Source: Nonlabens tegetincola (GTDB lineage: Bacteria; Bacteroidota; Bacteroidia; Flavobacteriales; Flavobacteriaceae). Taken from it: 64,000 bases of DNA. The position numbers were made by a program, and so were the translations under genes. The first letter of the stretch is position 1; every line of letters begins with the position of its first letter. The notes under the pieces are model-generated. The model did no database searches. It was not told where the DNA came from and worked only from the letters and a program-made list of their open reading frames with translations. Below, one piece after another: positions 1 through 8,592 of the stretch. Where the stretch lies: the NCBI RefSeq assembly GCF_002954355.1, contig NZ_MQVV01000010.1, positions 186,001 through 250,000 on the forward strand. The letters are read 5' to 3'.

Positions 1-67
1 TGTAGTCATCGATAATAGAGCTGAGATTTTGAGCATACATGCTAATTTGCTGCACAATTTTACCGTT

Positions 68-484
68 ATGAAAGGTCGTTCCCTTAAAATTTTACTTTTA
101 GAAGATGATACTATTGAAGTGATGAAGGTCAATCGTGTTATTAACTCTCAAGAAATAAAACATCAACTCATAGAAGCCAGTAATGGTGAAGAAGCTTTAG
201 ATATTCTAAATAAAAAAGATAGTTTACCAGATATTATTTTATTAGACCTAAATATGCCAAAAATTAATGGTATTGAGTTTTTAGAAAAGTTAAAGAACGA
301 TGACAGATTGCGCTACATTCCTGTAATTGTTCTTACAACATCGGGTAATCATCGTGACCTATTGGAATGTTATAAAATAGGTGTGGCAGGATATGTTCTT
401 AAACCTTTAAAATATGAAGATTACGTTTTTAAAATGGAAAAACTCTTATCTTACTGGAGTATAAATGAACTAATCACCTTATAA
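68..484 (+). CDS. Rcp1-like single-domain response regulator
   Basis: Stand-alone CheY/Rcp1-type receiver domain that should accept phosphate from a histidine kinase. From the ATG at 68 the protein is about 138 residues. It shows the acidic pocket (LLLEDD), the phospho-acceptor Asp60 in LLDLNMP, the conserved Thr in VLTTSG and the Lys in YVLKPLK. No output domain follows, as is usual for Rcp1 proteins that work with phytochrome-like kinases. The frame stays open to the left edge of the window, so an upstream extension cannot be excluded, but the ATG at 68 gives the usual family N-terminus. It is separated from the H-NOX gene by 2 bp and is the first visible gene of a seven-gene operon, so it is probably one output or sink of the two kinases downstream. 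Confidence 0.88.
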   Translation: MKGRSLKILLLEDDTIEVMKVNRVINSQEIKHQLIEASNGEEALDILNKKDSLPDIILLDLNMPKINGIEFLEKLKNDDRLRYIPVIVLTTSGNHRDLLECYKIGVAGYVLKPLKYEDYVFKMEKLLSYWSINELITL

Positions 485-486
485 GA

Positions 487-1026
487 ATGAAAGGAATCAT
501 ATTCACAGAATTTTTAGAACTAGTAGAAGAAAAATTCGGACTCTCGATGGTTGATACCATTATCAATGAATCTGAATTGGAATCTCAAGGTATATATACC
601 TCGGTTGGGACCTATGAGTTTTCAGAAATGTTACAACTCATTACCCATTTAAGTAAAAACACTAATATTTCTGTAGATGATTTGCTACTTGTTTATGCAG
701 AACATTTGTTTGCTGCCTTAATCAATATGCATCCCAATATCGTAGAGCACTATAAAGACCCCATGGATCTCGTAGCCTCTATCGAAAATCACATTCATGT
801 TGAAGTAAAAAAAATATATCCCGAAGCTCAACTACCTACTTTTGAAATACAAGAGAAAAATTCTGATTCAATGAAGATAATTTACAAATCAGATAAGGCT
901 CTCTATATGCTTTGTAAAGGATTGATGACAGAAACATTCAAGCTGTTTAAAACTCCTGTAAATATTGAGTTCTATAAACTCAATGAATTAGGAACTGAAG
1001 TAAGATTTGATATAAGCTATGCTTAA
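487..1026 (+). CDS. H-NOX (heme NO-binding) domain protein
   Basis: Soluble 179-residue H-NOX sensor, the normal length for stand-alone bacterial H-NOX. The family start MKGIIFTEFLELVEEKFG is intact. The proximal heme ligand is predicted to be His104 (IHVEVKKIYPEA, aligned with the V-H-x-x-L segment of known H-NOX proteins). The heme-propionate motif YxSxR appears at 133-137 as YKSDK, so its Arg is replaced by Lys. Known bacterial H-NOX proteins bind NO and control a co-encoded histidine kinase or cyclase. Here the PAS histidine kinase starts on the very next base after the stop codon, which makes it the likely partner. Family assignment is firm; NO as ligand follows from the family; effects of the Lys substitution are inference. 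Confidence 0.93.
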   Translation: MKGIIFTEFLELVEEKFGLSMVDTIINESELESQGIYTSVGTYEFSEMLQLITHLSKNTNISVDDLLLVYAEHLFAALINMHPNIVEHYKDPMDLVASIENHIHVEVKKIYPEAQLPTFEIQEKNSDSMKIIYKSDKALYMLCKGLMTETFKLFKTPVNIEFYKLNELGTEVRFDISYA

Positions 1027-2619
1027 ATGTCACAAAACGAAATAGACATATTAAAAAGGGCTTTATCTAGAGAAAAAATGGCCCGTAAACAAGCTGAAAA
1101 AATTCTAGAAGAAAAGTCTGCAGATTTATATAAGTTAACTCAAGAACTTAAGAGTAGTAACCAACAGCTTGAAAAGCTTATTTATGAAAAAAACTCGCAG
1201 TTACAAGGCGTTTTTGAAAACATAGTAGATGCTTATGTTATTATGGACCTACAAGGTAAGGTCCTTAAAATGAACGATTCTGCGATAGAGTTATTGGAAC
1301 AGAATAATGAAGAAAAAGAATTTAGTTTATTAGAGTTAGTAAAAGACAATGATCTTGACCATGTTGCTAATGGCTTTAACAAATTAATCACCAAAGGTTC
1401 TATTACTAATTTTCAAATTCACGTCCACACTAAATCAGGAAAAACTAGGTTAGTCCATATCAATGCTAGTATTATCAAAAACGAAGAAGGTAAACCTGTT
1501 GCAGCACAAGGTATAGTGCGCGATATTACGTTAGATGCGGCCTATCAAAAGGCTGTTGAGGCTGAAAGAATAAAATATAGGTCTATCATTGATAATATGA
1601 ATATCGGTCTAGTTGAAGTAAACTCAAACGACGAAATTCAACTAGTAAATAGGAGATTCATTGAAATGACTGGCTATCAAGAAGAAGAGCTTATCGGAAG
1701 AAATGGAAAAGACTTTCTTTTAATTGATGCAGAAAAGAAAATTTTTAATCCCGATGAAACAGAACTTATTGATGACGGATCTTATACTTATGAACTAAAA
1801 ATTAAAAACAAGAATCAAGAAACTAAATATTGGTTATCCAGTGGTATTAAAAACGTTGATGTAAAAGGAAATCAATTAGGATCAATAAGAATTCATCTTG
1901 ATATTACAGATTTTAAGAACCTTCAATTACAAAAGGAAGATCTAGTTAAAAGTCTAGAAAAAAGTAATAATGAGTTAAAAGAATATGCTCACATAGTTTC
2001 TCATGACTTAAAATCACCATTGCGTAGTATTAACGCATTGGTATCTTGGTTAAGAGAAGACAATAAAGGTATTTTAAATGATTCCAGCATTCAAAATATT
2101 GAGTTGATTGAGTCTACTCTGGAAAAAATGGAATCATTAATTAGTGGAATTCTCGAGTATAGCGTTTTAGACAAAAACGTAGAAGCTTTTAAAAAAGTGA
2201 ATCTGGAAAGCTTAATAAGCGAGGTAATCGAAATGATTTACGTTCCAGATCATATTCAAATCAAGATTAATAATAAATTCCCTATTATTAATGGTGATAA
2301 AATTAAACTACAGCAATTATTCCAAAATTTAATTGCTAATGCCATTAAATACAATGATAAAGATCTTGGTACTATTACCCTTAGCTGTAAAGATCAAGGT
2401 AGTTTTTACGAGTTTGCGGTTAAGGATAATGGAATAGGAATTGAAGAGCAGTATCATCAAAAAATCTTCAAAATTTTTCATGCTCTTCATCACTCTAAAG
2501 ACTCGTCAGGGATTGGTCTTTCGATTGTAAAAAAAATAGTCAATTTACATGGTGGAGAAATATGGCTAGATAGTATTCCTAATCAAGGAACCACTTTTTA
2601 TTTTACCTTAAAGAAATAA
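1027..2619 (+). CDS. PAS-PAS sensor histidine kinase
   Basis: 530-residue soluble histidine kinase with no membrane segments. An N-terminal coiled coil (about 5-60) is followed by two PAS domains (about 60-170 and 185-300), a HisKA domain with phospho-His326 in HIVSHDLKSPLRS, and an HATPase_c domain with N box (NLIANAIKYND), G1 box (DNGIGI) and G2 box (SSGIGLSI). It abuts the H-NOX gene with no intergenic base and precedes the FIST gene by 2 bp. It is therefore the best candidate for the kinase regulated by the H-NOX protein, the FIST protein, or both. Likely phospho-acceptors are the operon's Rcp1-like receiver, Hpt and LytTR proteins. Being cytoplasmic fits sensing through soluble partner proteins. 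Confidence 0.93.
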   Translation: MSQNEIDILKRALSREKMARKQAEKILEEKSADLYKLTQELKSSNQQLEKLIYEKNSQLQGVFENIVDAYVIMDLQGKVLKMNDSAIELLEQNNEEKEFSLLELVKDNDLDHVANGFNKLITKGSITNFQIHVHTKSGKTRLVHINASIIKNEEGKPVAAQGIVRDITLDAAYQKAVEAERIKYRSIIDNMNIGLVEVNSNDEIQLVNRRFIEMTGYQEEELIGRNGKDFLLIDAEKKIFNPDETELIDDGSYTYELKIKNKNQETKYWLSSGIKNVDVKGNQLGSIRIHLDITDFKNLQLQKEDLVKSLEKSNNELKEYAHIVSHDLKSPLRSINALVSWLREDNKGILNDSSIQNIELIESTLEKMESLISGILEYSVLDKNVEAFKKVNLESLISEVIEMIYVPDHIQIKINNKFPIINGDKIKLQQLFQNLIANAIKYNDKDLGTITLSCKDQGSFYEFAVKDNGIGIEEQYHQKIFKIFHALHHSKDSSGIGLSIVKKIVNLHGGEIWLDSIPNQGTTFYFTLKK

Positions 2620-2621
2620 CT

Positions 2622-3716
2622 ATGTTAATCACGTCTAACACTAGCAAAGAAATTGCTCTAGATATTAAAGGTCACGTAGGTGCTCACGGTGCTTTAATTG
2701 CAGTTGCAGAACATACAGAATTGGATATTCCAGCATTAGTTAATGATCTCAATGAGATTGGAGTCACTTTTATGGGTGGGATTTTTCCAAAAGTCATTCA
2801 TAACAATCAGGTTATTGAAAAAGGTATTGTAATCAACACCTTACAAAATTTAGAAAAGATTTGTTTGATAAAAGAATTAAGTTCAACCAATTACACTATT
2901 CCAAAATTTGAATTTCAAGATGGTTCCTACAGTATAATCACCTACGTTGACGGTTTGACTTCAAATATTTCTCATTACATGAGTAAATTGTATGAAAATT
3001 ATGGAATGCAAACGAATTATTTTGGCGGTGGCGCAGGCAGTTTGTCACTTCAACAAAAACCATGTGTATTTACTAATGAAGGATTTTTTGAGGACGCAGC
3101 GGTCTACAGTATTGTTAAAATGTCATCCCATATTGGAGTAAAACATGGATGGAGTAAAGTTGACGGCCCTTATATCGTTACCAAAGCAGATGGTGATGTC
3201 ATTCAAGAGATAAACTGGCAAAACCCGTTTGAAATCTATAAAACTGTTGTAGAAAAGCACTCTAACAAAAAATTCAGTGATGACAACTTTTTTGATATTG
3301 CAAAGGGCTACCCTTTTGGCATTGTTAAAAACGATGGTGAGTGCATTGTAAGAGATCCTTTAATGACTAATGAGAAAGGAGAGATAATTTGTATCGCCGA
3401 ATTAGAGGACAACGCACTGGTTGATATTTTGAACGGAGACAACAACTCACTAATAAAAGCAGCTGAACAAGCTGCTCAAGAAAGTCTGTTACACGCTAGC
3501 AAACCGAGAAAGGCAATAATAATTGACTGTATTTCTAGGGTACTGTTTCTAGAAACAGATTTTGATAAAGAACTTCGCTCAATAACAGGAACACTAAAAG
3601 AAAAATATCCACATATTTCAATAAGTGGGGCACTCACGTTGGGTGAAATATCGTCATACGGTGAAGGATTTCTTGAATTCTATAATAAAACAGTTGTAGT
3701 AGGATTATTTGAATAA
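2622..3716 (+). CDS. FIST N/C domain sensor, NosP-like
   Basis: 364-residue soluble protein with an N-terminal FIST domain (about 20-215, including FGGGAGS and HGWSKVDG) and a FIST_C domain (about 220-355, ending in SISGALTLGEISSYG). FIST proteins are small-molecule sensors, and one characterised subgroup, NosP, binds heme and NO and controls a co-encoded kinase. Here the gene lies between two histidine kinases and next to an H-NOX gene, which favours a NosP-like role. The heme-ligand residue cannot be proven by reading. Its stop codon overlaps the next ATG (TAATG at 3714-3718), so it is probably translationally coupled to the second kinase. Confidence 0.88.
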   Translation: MLITSNTSKEIALDIKGHVGAHGALIAVAEHTELDIPALVNDLNEIGVTFMGGIFPKVIHNNQVIEKGIVINTLQNLEKICLIKELSSTNYTIPKFEFQDGSYSIITYVDGLTSNISHYMSKLYENYGMQTNYFGGGAGSLSLQQKPCVFTNEGFFEDAAVYSIVKMSSHIGVKHGWSKVDGPYIVTKADGDVIQEINWQNPFEIYKTVVEKHSNKKFSDDNFFDIAKGYPFGIVKNDGECIVRDPLMTNEKGEIICIAELEDNALVDILNGDNNSLIKAAEQAAQESLLHASKPRKAIIIDCISRVLFLETDFDKELRSITGTLKEKYPHISISGALTLGEISSYGEGFLEFYNKTVVVGLFE

Positions 3717-4863
3717 TGCAAATACAAAATCACATACTTGAGGTTTTACAGTTATATGAATACGCAATGGCTATTGGGAAATCTTTGGATTTTAAAGATA
3801 ATTGTGAGTCATTTATAAAATTGCTGCTCAAGCGCCAAAATTTGAATGCAGCTTGGGTACTTAAAGAAAAAGAAAATTATTTTGAAACTGTTTATTCGTT
3901 ACCTAAAGGAACAAGTTTAAGAATCAAAAGATCAGAAACTCCATTATCCATAATTGATAATGAATACATACTGCTCGATGTTGAAAAACATGAGATTTTA
4001 AATCAACTATCTCCGATTTCTTTTAAAGAAGGTCATGTTGCTGTGTATAATTTAAAAACTATTGGGTTTTTATTTCTGTACACCAAAAAAATAATTTAAA
4101 TCAAAAGGAATTAGTTCAATTAAAACCGGTAATTGAAAAGTTTACAACTAGCTTGCGTGCGAGTACAGCATTTGAAGAACAACAAAATTTATTAAATAAT
4201 TTAGAAGCCAGAAATCAAGAGTTAAGTGATTATGCTCATATGGTTTCCCATGACTTAAAATCCCCTTTACGCAGTATTGACACATTATCTTCCTGGCTTC
4301 AAGAAGATTATAAAAACTCACTAGATGCTACTGGGCAACAACATCTTGATACAGTAAGGGAAAATGTTCTCAAAATGGATAACCTTATTGATGGTATTCT
4401 ACAATATTCTAGTATCGATAAACACAATTCCGATTTTTATGATGTCCATCCTAACAAGATAATTTCTGAAATCATAAATTCCATAGTTGTTCCTGAAAAT
4501 ATAAAACTTGTAGTTAATGAATTACCAGTTATTAAAGGTGATACTTACAGAGTACGACAACTATTCCAAAACCTGATTACCAATGCTATAACCTATAATG
4601 ACAAAGAACAAGGTTATATTGAAATAGGTTACAACAATAGTGAAAAAGGTATGTTTTACATAAAAGATAACGGTATAGGAATCGATAAAAAATACCATCA
4701 AAAAATATTCAAAACATTTGAAAAGCTCGAGAATAAAAAAGGTTCTTCGGGAATAGGCCTTTCAATAGTAAATAAAATTATTGAGTATTATAACGGACAA
4801 ATCTGGATAGAATCTGAGCCTGGAATAGGAACCACATTCTTTTTTACATTACCTAAAACATGA
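3716..4863 (+). pseudogene. GAF-like histidine kinase, frameshifted at A7 run
   Basis: Second histidine kinase of the operon. The first frame (3716-4099) encodes a GAF-like N-terminus and stops just after TKKII. One extra A in the A7 run at 4085-4091 would continue it as TKKNNLNQKELVQLKP into the HisKA/HATPase part, read in the other frame up to 4863. That part has the phospho-His codon at 4249-4251 (MVSHDLKSPLRS), an N box (NLITNAITYND) and G boxes. Its DHp and catalytic domains closely resemble those of the upstream PAS kinase. The second piece has no convincing start codon of its own. It could be a true mutation, transcriptional slippage on the A-run, or an under-called homopolymer. The end overlaps the Hpt gene by 4 bp (ATGA). 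Confidence 0.82.
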
Positions 4864-5183
4864 CAGAACAACCCAACCGCTCCTATATAGATGCACTTTG
4901 TCGAGGCGATAAAGTATTTGAAGAAAAATTAATCAAGGTCATCAAATTAGAATTTCCCAATGAGGTAAAGGTCTATCATGAAGCCTTTAATGAAAAAAAA
5001 CAAACCAAAACTGCAGAGGCTGTTCACAAACTCAAACATAAAATAAGTATCTTAGGGCTAGAAAACGGTTATCAAACAGCCGTTAAATATGAGGATGAAA
5101 TAAGAGAAGGTAATTACGACTTGCATAAAGAGTTTGAAGCTATTCTTAACAGCATGTCTACCTACTTAAAAACACTAGAATAG
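4860..5183 (+). CDS. Hpt domain phosphotransfer protein
   Basis: 107-residue all-helical protein whose core, AEAVHKLKHKISILGL, matches the Hpt signature HxLKG/H, making His56 the probable phosphorylation site. Stand-alone Hpt proteins carry phosphate between receiver domains. The ATG overlaps the stop of the preceding kinase (ATGA at 4860-4863), and the LytTR regulator starts 8 bp downstream, so the protein probably shuttles phosphate between the Rcp1-like receiver and the LytTR regulator, or acts as a sink. The function is inferred from motif and context; sequence similarity to characterised Hpt proteins looks modest. Confidence 0.82.
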   Translation: MTEQPNRSYIDALCRGDKVFEEKLIKVIKLEFPNEVKVYHEAFNEKKQTKTAEAVHKLKHKISILGLENGYQTAVKYEDEIREGNYDLHKEFEAILNSMSTYLKTLE

Positions 5184-5191
5184 CCAGCAAA

Positions 5192-5902
5192 ATGAAATGT
5201 ATTATCATAGATGATGAAGCTACGGCAAGATTAATCATTGAAAATTACTGTAGTGATATAAAAGGTTTACAAATTATCGAGCAGTTTTCAAATGCTATCG
5301 ACGCCATGAAATACCTTAATCAACACACTGTTGATTTAATCTTTCTAGATATTCACATGCCTAATTTTAATGGTATGGATTTTATTCAAACCATTAAAAA
5401 TCCACCTAATGTAATACTCACCACGTCAGATCCTAATTTTGCTATTGAAGCTTTTGAATATGAGTGTATTGTAGGCTATCTAATTAAACCCATTGACCTT
5501 AATAAGTTTAATAAAGCTGTTCAAAAAGCCGTTACACAGTTTAAGTCTAAAAAAGTTGAAAATCAAAAAGCCGATGTAAGCCTTAACGAAGATGATATTC
5601 TATATGTAAACATTGACAGAAGACTCATTAAAATTGATATGCCTTCTATTTATTTAGTTGAAGCCAAAGGCGATTACATAATGATTAAAACTGAAACAAA
5701 AAACTATATCGTACACAGTACATTAAAGAAAATTGAGGAGAAATTACCTGATCATACCTTTCTTAAGGTACACCGTTCTTACATCATCAACGTTCAAAAG
5801 ATCATTGATATTGAAGACAATTGTGTGTTGATTAAAAAGGACATCGTTCCAGTAAGCAGGTCCAATCGCCCTATCTTAATGAAAAGATTAAATTTATTGT
5901 AG
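5192..5902 (+). CDS. LytTR family response regulator
   Basis: 236-residue regulator with an N-terminal receiver (phospho-acceptor Asp53 in LIFLDIHMP, conserved Thr in ILTTSD, Lys in YLIKPID) and a C-terminal LytTR DNA-binding domain (about 135-236, with FLKVHRSYIINV). It is the only DNA-binding protein of the operon and hence the likely transcriptional output of the H-NOX/FIST signalling module. Bacteroidota LytTR regulators are usually paired with LytS/YehU-type membrane kinases; pairing with soluble HisKA kinases and an Hpt protein is less usual. A perfect palindromic repeat follows 15 bp after the stop codon. Confidence 0.93.
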   Translation: MKCIIIDDEATARLIIENYCSDIKGLQIIEQFSNAIDAMKYLNQHTVDLIFLDIHMPNFNGMDFIQTIKNPPNVILTTSDPNFAIEAFEYECIVGYLIKPIDLNKFNKAVQKAVTQFKSKKVENQKADVSLNEDDILYVNIDRRLIKIDMPSIYLVEAKGDYIMIKTETKNYIVHSTLKKIEEKLPDHTFLKVHRSYIINVQKIIDIEDNCVLIKKDIVPVSRSNRPILMKRLNLL

Positions 5903-5916
5903 TAGATGTATATATT

Positions 5917-5934
5917 ACGCTTTCGCGAAAGCGT
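5917..5934. repeat. Dispersed palindrome, intergenic copy
   Basis: Perfect 18-bp palindrome ACGCTTTCGCGAAAGCGT, 15 bp after the LytTR regulator stop codon. It is one of about 11 clear copies in the window. There is no T-run, so it is not by itself a normal intrinsic terminator. Confidence 0.9.
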
Positions 5935-6038
5935 GTTAACCACCTATAAAAGAATCCAGTAATCTAGTTGATCAAACCATTCAACTACACTTAACGCCTG
6001 TCTAGCGAAAATACACCTAACAAGGTTGTTTATACTTC

Positions 6039-6046
6039 TAATTTTG
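6039..6046 (+). promoter_or_regulatory. -7 box upstream of T9SS cargo gene
   Basis: TAATTTTG matches the Bacteroidota -7 consensus TAnnTTTG exactly, 22 bp before the ATG at 6068. It supports that ATG over a possible TTG start at 6026, which would lie upstream of the promoter. No good -33 TTTG is visible at the expected distance. Confidence 0.45.
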
Positions 6047-6067
6047 ACACATATAAACAAAGTCAAG

Positions 6068-8503
6068 ATGAAGAAAAAACTACTCCTTTTGTTATTCGTA
6101 TCTCAAGTAATATGGGCTCAAGGTTATCAATATCTAGGAGCCTATGATTCCATGGGTACACCTTTATATTTAGAAAACCCAGGTGATGTGGTAGGTAGCG
6201 ACACTATGGATATGGTGGGTTATTCTTTGCCAGAAGGTTATCCTGTTCCCATCTACAATCCTCACTATATAACAGCTGGATACGATACCGATCTTATTAT
6301 TGATAGTCTAGCAGACGTTTGGGTAACCTTCGTAAGTGAAGGTGCAGGTTATAAGAATGTTTTAGGTTTTTACACCTATGATGTTAATAATCCTCCAGTT
6401 ACAGCTCCTACTCCATCAGACATAACGATTATTTTTCCTAACGTATCTGCACTATACAGTGGTGGCGGATTATTAGCTGGTGATAAAGTTAAAATAGGAA
6501 CTTTTCCTGCAGGAACGGGAATTGGATGGGTTCTTTTAGCAAATGCATGGAATAGTTCTACATCTTCTATAGGTAATCCACTTTGGGCTGTACACTCAAA
6601 CCCAGACTTTAACCCAGAAGCCCTACCCGAACTACAGCATCATAATGTCTTGCTACAAGATGCCGAAAACGAAAGAATCATTTTAGGATTTGAAGATGTA
6701 AGAAGAGATTACGGCTCGTGCGATAATGATTTTAATGATGCTGTATTTTATATTTCCGCAAATCCATACACTGCATTGAGAACAACAAATTATGCCGATG
6801 TAAGCAAGTTGGCAACTGTAACATCGGGAAATACAGGTGGTTTAGAAAGTGATGGTAAGCTAGCTAGCCTAGTTGCAGTTAGAAATTTTAAACGATCTAA
6901 AGAAAACCATCAATCAAATAAGAAAAATCAAGAGAGTTTTACTTCATATATTTCAAAAAACGGCGGAACTCAAACGACTCTAGATACTTACATTCCTAAT
7001 ACAGGAATGTATGGAACTGAAGTGGCACAAGTATCTACACCGCAAGACCTTATAGGTATTACCAATGCAAATGAAGTTTTATCAGTAGATTATTATGAAC
7101 AAAGTAATCGCGTAGCGGCTGTTCTAGCAACTAGTACAACAGGGTCTATATACGATCATTCCAAAGTTATTTGCGACCGATTAAATAATTCCTCACTGGA
7201 CGACGTACGTGTAGTAACCGTAAATGGGTATCCCATGATAAGTTCAAAAATAACTCGAGCCAATGGTGAGGTAGAGTACGCATTGGGTTTTTCCATTAAA
7301 CACGACGGTGCCCAAAATGAACTCTATAGTTTGTGGGAAATAGGCCAGTATCCTACAGGGGATTATTACAATTTTCAAGTATGGGGAAGTTCTTTTTCAC
7401 AGGTTTTTGCAATTACTAATGGTATCCTAAGCAACTTTAACCAATCACAATCTGTAGTTAATACTACCATTACAGCTACAGTACCAGAGGTGTTCGTAAA
7501 TTCTGGTTACTATAAAAATGGAGCGCTACACCTTACTATTACAAATAAAACTGGTGTCCTTAATATGAATTTTTCTGGGAATTTGTCTGTAACAGAACAA
7601 TCTGGAAGACAAAACATCACGCAGTCCATTAATCTTTCAGGCGCTTATCAAGAAGATATAATAATTCCAACTGGTGGATTATTTGATATTGGATTTTCTA
7701 TCAACACAGGATCTTCACAGCAAGACACTCTATATCTAGCTGATGGACCATGGGGACTGGACTATCTAGACACCTATGCAACTGTATCACAGTTTGATAT
7801 TAATGCGGGTAATACATCGGTTTTACCAAACGTTTATCATGTGGAACGTAATCCTATTGTAACTGGTAATGTAAAGGGTAATATCAACCTTTTTAGACAC
7901 CTATTACCTGGTGATCAAAGTCTGGATATAACAAATTATGACACCATTCAATTTGATTTAAGCAATGACCGAGATGTAGAGGTTGTTCTGGTTCCAAATG
8001 CAGATATCGCCTGGACTGACAGGTATACCTTTACCATTCCGGCTAATCAGGGAAATACTACTACTACTCATACGATAAGAATAAATGAATTTGAAAATAG
8101 ATCAGGAGTTCCATTCTCTTATTCAGACATTAAAACTATTGTTTTTTCAGTTATAAGTGATTATTCCACAACTATTCCATTTTCAATAAGTATTAATGAT
8201 TTAAAAATCGGTCAATTTTCAACGTTGTCGTTGAACCAAAATTACGATGCTATTGCACAGGTTATGGTGTATCCTAATCCGGCTAGTACAACTGCCTACT
8301 TTAAGTTGCCAGAATCTACAAGTTCAATTGAACTACACATATATGATATGAATGGAAGATTGATAGATCGTAAAACTGAATCTTTGTTAGAAACTGAGAA
8401 TAGCTTTAAATATGATGTGACTTCGCTTAAAAAAGGCTATTATGTTTATAAAATTCTTACAGCAAACAACGAATCTTTTATGGGGAAACTCGTGAAACAA
8501 TAG
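6068..8503 (+). CDS. Secreted DUF4114 protein with T9SS sorting domain
   Basis: 811-residue secreted protein. It has a signal peptide (MKKKLLLLLFVSQVIWAQG), a DUF4114 module around residues 190-240 with the acidic putative Ca-binding motif GFEDVRRDYGSCDNDFND, a long beta-rich middle, a carbohydrate-binding-like segment around residues 560-720, and a T9SS type A sorting domain at the C-terminus (VMVYPNPAST to GKLVKQ). It should cross the outer membrane through T9SS and end on the cell surface or outside. A surface adhesin or carbohydrate-binding role is plausible but not proven. The start is the ATG at 6068, which gives a normal signal peptide and lies just downstream of a -7 box. It is separate from the two-component operon and ends at a bidirectional terminator. 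Confidence 0.85.
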   Translation: MKKKLLLLLFVSQVIWAQGYQYLGAYDSMGTPLYLENPGDVVGSDTMDMVGYSLPEGYPVPIYNPHYITAGYDTDLIIDSLADVWVTFVSEGAGYKNVLGFYTYDVNNPPVTAPTPSDITIIFPNVSALYSGGGLLAGDKVKIGTFPAGTGIGWVLLANAWNSSTSSIGNPLWAVHSNPDFNPEALPELQHHNVLLQDAENERIILGFEDVRRDYGSCDNDFNDAVFYISANPYTALRTTNYADVSKLATVTSGNTGGLESDGKLASLVAVRNFKRSKENHQSNKKNQESFTSYISKNGGTQTTLDTYIPNTGMYGTEVAQVSTPQDLIGITNANEVLSVDYYEQSNRVAAVLATSTTGSIYDHSKVICDRLNNSSLDDVRVVTVNGYPMISSKITRANGEVEYALGFSIKHDGAQNELYSLWEIGQYPTGDYYNFQVWGSSFSQVFAITNGILSNFNQSQSVVNTTITATVPEVFVNSGYYKNGALHLTITNKTGVLNMNFSGNLSVTEQSGRQNITQSINLSGAYQEDIIIPTGGLFDIGFSINTGSSQQDTLYLADGPWGLDYLDTYATVSQFDINAGNTSVLPNVYHVERNPIVTGNVKGNINLFRHLLPGDQSLDITNYDTIQFDLSNDRDVEVVLVPNADIAWTDRYTFTIPANQGNTTTTHTIRINEFENRSGVPFSYSDIKTIVFSVISDYSTTIPFSISINDLKIGQFSTLSLNQNYDAIAQVMVYPNPASTTAYFKLPESTSSIELHIYDMNGRLIDRKTESLLETENSFKYDVTSLKKGYYVYKILTANNESFMGKLVKQ

Positions 8504-8560
8504 GTATAAGGAATTGTGGTTAGTTATGTTTTCGCGACCGAGCAAAGCGAGGGAAGACAG

Positions 8561-8592
8561 AAAAAAGGCTTGGAGTAATCTGAGCCTTTTTT
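8561..8592. terminator. Bidirectional intrinsic terminator
   Basis: 10-bp stem AAAAAAGGCT / AGCCTTTTTT around a 12-nt loop, giving T-runs on both strands. It lies between two convergent genes, and the minus-strand gene ends on its last base. Confidence 0.85.

Noticed and set aside
4153-4863. Independent short histidine kinase starting at TTG 4153
   Set aside because: The upstream sequence continues in frame as coding sequence after a one-base correction in the A7 run, so this is the second half of a frameshifted gene.
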